A stretch of DNA of 10,841 nt, taken from positions 1 to 10,841 of the forward strand of contig CAYOVG010000250.1 in NCBI GenBank assembly GCA_964407285.1, given 5' to 3'. The notes under the pieces are model-generated. The model ran no database searches. It worked only from the letters and a program-made list of their open reading frames with translations, and was not told where the DNA came from. The position numbers and the translations under genes are program-made. Shown piece by piece: positions 6,501 to 10,841 of this stretch. Positions within the stretch are counted from its first letter, which is position 1. The number at the start of each line of letters is the position of its first letter. The stretch comes from CAYOVG01 sp964407285 (GTDB lineage: Bacteria; Desulfobacterota; Syntrophobacteria; Syntrophobacterales; Syntrophobacteraceae).

Positions 6501-8531
6501 CTAAAACCACACTTTGATTCCGCCCATTCCGTTGATTCCGGGCATGGGGTATCCCTTTTTCTGTTCGTAGCCGGTATCGGTCAGATTTTCTCCGGCCAGG
6601 AAGAGTTGAGCGTGCACGCCCTCGGCCCAGGGCAGCATGACATCGTACGTAAGCTTCGCGTTCAGGAGGAAGTACGAGTCCACTCTATCGACATTCACTG
6701 CATTCCTCGTGCGCGAACGGGATGTGACGAAGTGGTCGTCGACATAACTCGCATCGAAGCTTGCCTGAAAATGGCGCAGGAACCGGTAGTTCAAGCCGAA
6801 GCTCGCGCTCCATTCCGGAGCGTAAGGAAGGTCGCCGGGGTTGCTGTCCAGGTAGGTGGCGCCTGCGAACAGCGACAGATCCCGTACCGGCGTGATCGTA
6901 ACGGTGGCTTCGACCCCCTGATGCGTAAACGATCCCAGGTTCGTCCAGGTAGCCGGAAAGGGGGGAGGAGTCGCAACGACGATCCGGTCTTTGCCGTCAT
7001 CGTGGAAGAAGGTGAGGTCCATCTTTACCAAATCGCCCACTTCATGGCTGATTCCGGCTTCGTAGTGATCGACGAGTTCGGCGCTCAGTTGCGCCCAGCG
7101 GTTGTTTCCCGGCATGAAGAGTTCGTCGTTCGCCTTCGCGAATATGCCGGGATAGTTGATGCCTCGGGCATAGGATGCGTGAATTTCCGTGTTCCGGTAA
7201 CCAACGACGATGCCGACCTGCGGGCCCGGCTCGTCCTCGAATTCACTGTGATTGATGTGCCGCACGCCGGCGGAGGGAATCGCATACAGACCGTCTTTCG
7301 ATCCGAACAACTGGCTGAGCGCAAAATAGGGAGAGAACATCCGGAAGGTCGTACGGTCGAAATGGCTCGTAGCGCCGGGAGGCGAGACAACATCGACCTC
7401 ACCGCTGATGAAGTCGAGATCCATGCCCAGAAGGATTTCGCCCCCTTCCCACATTCTGAGCGTCTCGCGGGTTCTGATGCCGTAGGTGTCGTAGTCGGTG
7501 ATGGTGTCCTCGTCGTTTCTTCCCGTCTTCGTATTGTACTGATCGATCCAGTCGATATGTCCATTTGCGCTGTATAGCTTCACGTACCCTTCGGCCTTGT
7601 CGAAATGATTGGTGAGGGTAGCTATGGTGAGATAGTCGTTCGTTTTGAACGTTCCATCCGGAGGCGATGAGCCGTCAGCCGGTCCCGGATCGTTGGACCG
7701 GTTGTCCGTACGGTTGAAAACGATGCTTGCATCCCAGTTGGGCGCAAACCGGCAGCCGATGCGCCCGAAGTAGTTCTGGAGCTCTCCATCGGCGTTGTCG
7801 CGATGACCGTCCGATCTCCGGTAGCTCTGAACCAGATAGTAGTCGAACGCATCGATCTTGCCTCCGTGTTCGGCAACTTCCACCCAGGTGTTGAAGGACC
7901 CCCCCGCCGTCTCCAGACTGGTGAAAAAGCCGTCCTCCCGCATCCTCTTCGTTGTGATGTCCACCGCGCCAAAGGCCATGTTGCCGAAAAGGACGGGCTG
8001 TGCGCCTTTATAAACCTGCATCCGGTCTATTATGTCCACGCTCAGAACATCCATGAGCGGATGGGTCCACACGCTCACGAACTTGGGAATCCCATCGACC
8101 AGGACCGATATTTCGGCCCCCGGCCTCGATATTCCCATTCCCCGAATGAAGACCGCGCCGCCTTCACCTCCGCCGAAACTTCCTATGGGATTGTGGTGCG
8201 AAACCACCACGCCCGGGGTTTTCCGCAATGCGGAAGGCAGGTCCTGCGCATTGAGATCTTCTATCTGCTTTTCCGTTATTACGGTTACCTGGCTTCCCAG
8301 CCGGTCGACCCGGTTGCCTTCGATAACGGGCGGCGCCACAACGACGATACCCTCCATACCGTAAGTGGAGTCTCCGGGCGGGGACTCCATCGATGACTCG
8401 GACCGGGATTCCGCCGGAGCCTTCTCTTCGGCGCGAACCTCACCGCAATAATGTAAACCGGATGGAATAGTTCCCGAGATGAACAGAGCATATAGTAAAA
8501 GTAACCGGATCAACCTGTGCGTCGTCTTCAT
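6501..8531 (-). CDS. TonB-dependent outer-membrane receptor
   Basis: This 676-residue protein starts at 8531 with AAGGAGGGGG (about 8545-8536) just upstream. Residues 1-34 are a signal peptide (RLIRLLLLYALFISG core, ending near VRAEE). EGIVVVAPP (60-68) is a plausible TonB box. Residues about 72-195 form the plug: VTVITEKQIEDLNAQDLPSA (82-101), LRKTPGVVV, VFIRGMG (127-133), ISVLVDGIP (141-149), DRMQVYKGAQPVLFGNMAFGAVDITTK (169-195). The remainder is a beta barrel ending in MGGIKVWF, with the C-terminal aromatic residue expected for outer-membrane insertion, and GENLTDTGYEQKKGYPMPG just before it. Length is normal for the family. Such receptors import metal chelates, cobalamin or other scarce solutes using TonB-ExbBD energy; none of those partners, and no ABC transporter, is in the window. 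It is the first gene of an operon with the hydrolase/FmdE fusion, and its leader carries a terminator. The substrate cannot be told from sequence. Confidence 0.95.
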   Translation of the reverse strand: MKTTHRLIRLLLLYALFISGTIPSGLHYCGEVRAEEKAPAESRSESSMESPPGDSTYGMEGIVVVAPPVIEGNRVDRLGSQVTVITEKQIEDLNAQDLPSALRKTPGVVVSHHNPIGSFGGGEGGAVFIRGMGISRPGAEISVLVDGIPKFVSVWTHPLMDVLSVDIIDRMQVYKGAQPVLFGNMAFGAVDITTKRMREDGFFTSLETAGGSFNTWVEVAEHGGKIDAFDYYLVQSYRRSDGHRDNADGELQNYFGRIGCRFAPNWDASIVFNRTDNRSNDPGPADGSSPPDGTFKTNDYLTIATLTNHFDKAEGYVKLYSANGHIDWIDQYNTKTGRNDEDTITDYDTYGIRTRETLRMWEGGEILLGMDLDFISGEVDVVSPPGATSHFDRTTFRMFSPYFALSQLFGSKDGLYAIPSAGVRHINHSEFEDEPGPQVGIVVGYRNTEIHASYARGINYPGIFAKANDELFMPGNNRWAQLSAELVDHYEAGISHEVGDLVKMDLTFFHDDGKDRIVVATPPPFPATWTNLGSFTHQGVEATVTITPVRDLSLFAGATYLDSNPGDLPYAPEWSASFGLNYRFLRHFQASFDASYVDDHFVTSRSRTRNAVNVDRVDSYFLLNAKLTYDVMLPWAEGVHAQLFLAGENLTDTGYEQKKGYPMPGINGMGGIKVWF

Positions 8532-8603
8532 TTCCCCCTCCTTCGCGATACCCCATACGCTCTCTGGTGATTGGAGCCGCTCGTGTTACACGGACTTCGG
8601 ATC

Positions 8604-8667
8604 AAAAAAAAGAGCCACGACACCCGCCGCGCCGCATTCATGCCGCGCACCGGGCGTTCGTGGCCCT
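8604..8667 (-). terminator. long intrinsic terminator inside the receptor leader (attenuator candidate)
   Basis: On the minus strand a long, nearly continuous stem runs from GGGCCACGA (8666-8658) to TCGTGGCTC (8620-8612). Inside it CGCCCG pairs with CGGGTG and GCGC with GCGC, closed by a small loop near 8636-8641; one bulged A and a few wobble or mismatched pairs interrupt it. Eight T residues follow (8611-8604). This is a strong Rho-independent terminator about 73 bases upstream of the receptor ATG and on the same strand. It must be conditionally avoided for the receptor to be expressed from an upstream promoter, unless a promoter lies in the last 73 bases. No gene precedes it on this strand. 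Confidence 0.8.
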
Positions 8668-8784
8668 ATTGATTGCTTCACATTCAGCTATTTCGCACGC
8701 CGAGACGTCAACCGGCGTCCCGACTCGAACGGACGATCTATCCCTTCGGCCTCCAGCTTGCCACACCTTCATGGTGAAATTATT

Positions 8785-8814
8785 TAAGCCTTCGGAGTAA
8801 GGGCTTACTTACTC
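8785..8814 (-). repeat. interlocking inverted repeats (exclusive stems or pseudoknot)
   Basis: In minus-strand order, GAGTAAG (8814-8808) and CTTACTC (8801-8795) form a perfect 7-bp stem. The loop between them, TAAGCC (8807-8802), is perfectly complementary to GGCTTA (8790-8785), which follows after a four-base CGAA linker. The two pairings are therefore either mutually exclusive or, with some fraying, form an H-type pseudoknot. As DNA, the 7-6-7 palindrome could be a dimeric repressor site, since it overlaps where the -10 region of the TTGACA promoter at 8830-8835 would fall. Confidence 0.6.
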
Positions 8815-8829
8815 TTTTCAGCGGTCTTT

Positions 8830-8835
8830 TGTCAA
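8830..8835 (-). promoter_or_regulatory. perfect -35 box, minus strand
   Basis: The minus strand reads TTGACA here, an exact sigma-70-type -35 hexamer. Seventeen bases further the sequence is GTAAGT, a poor -10 element, so use of this promoter would probably need an activator. It would start transcription near base 8800 and give a leader of about 270 bases containing the terminator. Confidence 0.3.
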
Positions 8836-8874
8836 TGCCTGTAATGAAAAATGTCCTACTTACCGATCAAATAA

Positions 8875-8903
8875 TATATACCGCCGTTCGGGAATGGTGG
8901 TAA
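8875..8903 (-). promoter_or_regulatory. candidate sigma-70-type promoter for the receptor operon
   Basis: On the minus strand TTACCA (8903-8898) is followed after exactly 17 bases by TATATA (8880-8875), within the AT-rich stretch TATATATTAT. Transcription would start near 8868 and produce a leader of about 335 bases carrying both the interlocking repeats and the terminator. The match is partial (four of six in each hexamer). Confidence 0.35.
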
Positions 8904-8967
8904 AGTAGGGGGTGTTCATTGTTTCCCGAGTTTGTCCGGGTCCAACCAAATCTGAGGAGGACTGAAA

Positions 8968-10841
8968 TTGATTTACTCCACAGGCATGTTGCATGCAAAA
9001 GTTCACGATATCCATGAAGGCAATCCCGGTTCACGCAAGAATGCCGATACCGATACCGAGTGGAGAAATCGCTGGAGAAGATCCGAGCCTCTCCTGACGC
9101 TTCCATTCGAGTTCCGCGGTCCGGCGGTCTTGATCCTGCTTGTCGGGCTCCTGCTCGGCGCAACGTCGAATGCGTATGCATCATGGAGCGCCGATTTCTT
9201 CAGATCCGAGATCAACGGCTCCGTCAAGGCGATCGCCACAGGTTCGGACGGCTCAGTGTACGTGGGAGGGGAGTTTGCATTGATCACCGGAAACGGGACT
9301 GTTCTTAATCATATTGCAAAGTGGGACCCCGTCACTCACAGTTGGTCGTGCCTGGACACGGGCATGAACGGAACCGTGTACGCCCTTGCCGTGGACGCCG
9401 GCGGGAATCTGTATGCGGGGGGAGGATTCGATACGGCGGGTGGACAATCGGCCAACTACATCGCCAAATGGGACGGTTCGTCCTGGTCTGCCCTGGGTAC
9501 GGGGATGAACGGCAATGTCAATGCTCTTACGGTGGACGGCGGCAATTTGTACGCGGGGGGAGCATTCACCACGGCGGGTGGAACGTCAGCCAACTACATC
9601 GCCAAATGGGACGGCTCCACCTGGCATACCCTGGGCACGGGGATGAACGGCGCCGTCTTCGCTCTTACAAAGCCCGACAGCGGCTACATTGCTGCCGGTG
9701 GAGCATTCACCACGGCGGGTGGAACGTCAGCCAACTACATCGCCAAATGGGACGGCTCCACCTGGCATACCCTGGGCACGGGGATGAACGACAATGTCAA
9801 TGCCCTTGCGGTAGATTCCGGCGGAAACCTGTACGCCGGTGGACTGTTCAGCCAGGCGGGTGGAGTGTCGGCATATCGCATCGCCAAATGGAACGGGGCG
9901 TGGTCCGCCATGGGCGCGGGGATGAACCAGGAAGTCCATTGCCTTGCGGCAATAGACTCCAATATTTACGCAGGAGGAGAGTTCACCACGGCGGGTGCGG
10001 CGTCTGCAAGCCGCATCGCCAAATGGAACGGCAGTACATGGGAGGCCATGCAAACGGGAACGAACGCCACTCCCAATGCGTTTGGAGTGCATGACGGCAA
10101 CCTTTACGTGGGAGGTGAATTCACCTCGGCGGGTGGAATCGCGGTCAATTACATTGCCAGGTGGAAGGATAGTTCGTGGTCTACCCTGGGTACGGGGATG
10201 AACGGCGCTGTTCGCGCCTTTGCGGTGGACGGAACCGGTAAGCTCTATGCGGGAGGCGCCTTTACCACGGCCGGCGGAGTCACGACAAACTACATCGCCA
10301 AATGGGACGGCGCAACATGGTCGGCACTGGATACGGGTGTAAACGGCACTATATACGCTCTTGCATTGGACGCCAACGGAAATCTCTATGTCGGCGGATA
10401 CTTCACAACAGCGGGGGCGGTACCGGCATACAATATCGCTAAATGGGACGGCGCCACCTGGTCGGCTTTAGGTTCCGGCATTAACGGCTATGTCTATTCC
10501 CTTGAATTGGACGAAAGCGGAAATCTCTATGCGGGCGGAGACTTCAGCACGGCAGGCGGAGTATCGGCCGAGTGCATTGCCGTGTGGGACGGCAGTTCGT
10601 GGTCCGCCCTGGGTGCGGGCATGGACGGCACGGTCTACGCTCTTGCAGTGCTCGGAAGTGGAAGTCTCTATGCTGGAGGAAGCTTCAGCACGGCCGGCGG
10701 ATCATCGGCTGACAACATTGCCTTATGGAACGGCAGTTCATGGTCCGCCGTGGGCACGGGCATGAGCGACACCGTCTCTTCCCTTGCACTGGACGGAAGC
10801 GGAAATCTCTACGCGGGAGGGAACGTCGCCTTGGCAGGTGG
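8968..10841 (+). CDS. large exported beta-propeller-like repeat protein, 5' part (runs off the window)
   Basis: The frame is open from the stop at 8953-8955 to the window end (624 codons from the proposed start). TTG at 8968 is preferred because GGAGGA (8956-8961) lies six bases upstream; ATG at 8986 is the alternative, with poorer spacing. A hydrophobic stretch PAVLILLVGLLLGATSNAYA (residues 52-71) with an AYA cleavage site shows export, but it follows an unusually long n-region of about 50 charged residues. From about residue 82 there are twelve units, the last one cut, of mostly 46-47 residues. The consensus is GMNGxVxALAVD-GNLYAGGxFTTAGG-ANYIAKWDGSxWSALGT. Such YAGG/IAKWDG units occur in bacterial surface or secreted proteins and resemble the Rax2-type beta-propeller repeat. 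Twelve such units would give about two propellers, and more follow outside. Adhesion or surface scaffolding is the likeliest role; no catalytic domain is seen. Confidence 0.85.
   Translation, partial: MIYSTGMLHAKVHDIHEGNPGSRKNADTDTEWRNRWRRSEPLLTLPFEFRGPAVLILLVGLLLGATSNAYASWSADFFRSEINGSVKAIATGSDGSVYVGGEFALITGNGTVLNHIAKWDPVTHSWSCLDTGMNGTVYALAVDAGGNLYAGGGFDTAGGQSANYIAKWDGSSWSALGTGMNGNVNALTVDGGNLYAGGAFTTAGGTSANYIAKWDGSTWHTLGTGMNGAVFALTKPDSGYIAAGGAFTTAGGTSANYIAKWDGSTWHTLGTGMNDNVNALAVDSGGNLYAGGLFSQAGGVSAYRIAKWNGAWSAMGAGMNQEVHCLAAIDSNIYAGGEFTTAGAASASRIAKWNGSTWEAMQTGTNATPNAFGVHDGNLYVGGEFTSAGGIAVNYIARWKDSSWSTLGTGMNGAVRAFAVDGTGKLYAGGAFTTAGGVTTNYIAKWDGATWSALDTGVNGTIYALALDANGNLYVGGYFTTAGAVPAYNIAKWDGATWSALGSGINGYVYSLELDESGNLYAGGDFSTAGGVSAECIAVWDGSSWSALGAGMDGTVYALAVLGSGSLYAGGSFSTAGGSSADNIALWNGSSWSAVGTGMSDTVSSLALDGSGNLYAGGNVALAG
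9361..10841 (+). repeat. tandem 138/141-bp coding repeats
   Basis: The GMNG-equivalent codon pair recurs with its second codon at 9364, 9505, 9643, 9784, 9922, 10060, 10198, 10339, 10480, 10621 and 10762. Spacing is 138 or 141 bases (46 or 47 codons), always in frame. A more divergent first unit begins near 9211. The units differ from each other except for one exact 91-base duplication (9559-9649 and 9700-9790), which indicates recent unit copying. Confidence 0.9.

Larger units (their letters stand above)
8532..8967. promoter_or_regulatory. divergent intergenic region and long leader of the receptor operon
   Basis: This 436-base region separates the minus-strand receptor operon from the plus-strand repeat-protein gene and contains no gene. 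From the receptor start outwards it holds the ribosome binding site, a short palindrome CGTGT-T-ACACG (8582-8592), a long minus-strand intrinsic terminator (8604-8667), and a GC-rich segment with several competing stems. These include CGTCC with GGACG, and ACGCCG with CGGCGT, read on the minus strand around 8700-8735. Beyond them lie interlocking inverted repeats (8785-8814) and promoter-like boxes. Near the plus-strand gene, TCGGGAA (8888-8894) and TTCCCGA (8923-8929) form another inverted repeat. No riboswitch class that I know (cobalamin, TPP, c-di-GMP, Moco) could be matched. Confidence 0.6.

Noticed and set aside
6495..7577. Long plus-strand open frame opposite the TonB receptor
   Set aside because: It lies wholly within the antisense of a well-supported receptor gene, its product shows no recognisable fold, and its length follows from the codon bias of the receptor.
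8700..8780. tRNA-like sequence on the minus strand: GTTCGAGTC resembling a T-loop, flanked by GTCC and GGGAC
   Set aside because: The T-stem needs a bulge, the bases after it (GCCGGTT) have no complementary 5' acceptor strand at the right distance, and no anticodon arm fits. It is better treated as part of the leader structure.
9321..10094. Plus-strand frame with a repetitive Arg/Gly/His-rich product
   Set aside because: It is the out-of-frame reading of the tandem propeller repeats. The true frame (TTG at 8968) gives a signal peptide and a coherent 46-47-residue repeat to the window end.

Overview
The window looks like chromosomal DNA of a Gram-negative bacterium. The evidence is an outer-membrane TonB-dependent receptor, several secretory signal sequences, and clear Shine-Dalgarno sites of the AGGAGG type. 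The gene mix (CPA2/Kef antiporter, two DUF1538 membrane proteins with a PII-like protein, an FmdE-type domain, a WD/AGG-rich propeller repeat protein) reminds me most of Desulfobacterota (the former Deltaproteobacteria). That placement is an inference from gene content. No rRNA, tRNA, CRISPR array, transposase or integrase was recognised.

Layout. Bases 1-1124 (+) hold the 3' part of a Kef-type cation:proton antiporter with a C-terminal RCK/TrkA-N domain. Bases 1125-1567 have no recognisable gene but contain a nested set of inverted repeats that could fold as a structured RNA (1323-1389). Bases 1568-2343 (+) carry a small putative exported protein, a 43-residue single-pass membrane protein, a strong 10-bp hairpin and an intrinsic terminator. 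Bases 2394-2789 (+) encode a small putative secreted protein of unknown function. Bases 2982-4761 (+) form a tight three-gene operon: two DUF1538 membrane proteins overlapping by ATGA, then a PII-like protein.

On the minus strand, 8531-4973 is a two-gene operon: a TonB-dependent receptor, then a secreted protein fusing a nucleoside-hydrolase-like domain to an FmdE-like domain. Its roughly 300-base leader contains a long intrinsic terminator ahead of the receptor start, plus two interlocking inverted repeats. This is the layout expected of an attenuator or riboswitch. Divergent from it, at 8968-10841 (+), begins a large exported repeat protein of 46-47-residue beta-propeller-like units that runs off the window.

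Working model. The DUF1538-DUF1538-PII-like operon is probably a membrane transport or channel unit gated by a PII-type trimer. The minus-strand operon probably imports a substrate across the outer membrane and handles it in the periplasm; neither the substrate nor the chemistry can be read from sequence. The hydrolase domain keeps the calcium-binding aspartates but seems to lack the usual catalytic His. The FmdE-like domain lacks two of the family's usual Cys positions. Both may therefore have been repurposed for binding rather than classical catalysis.
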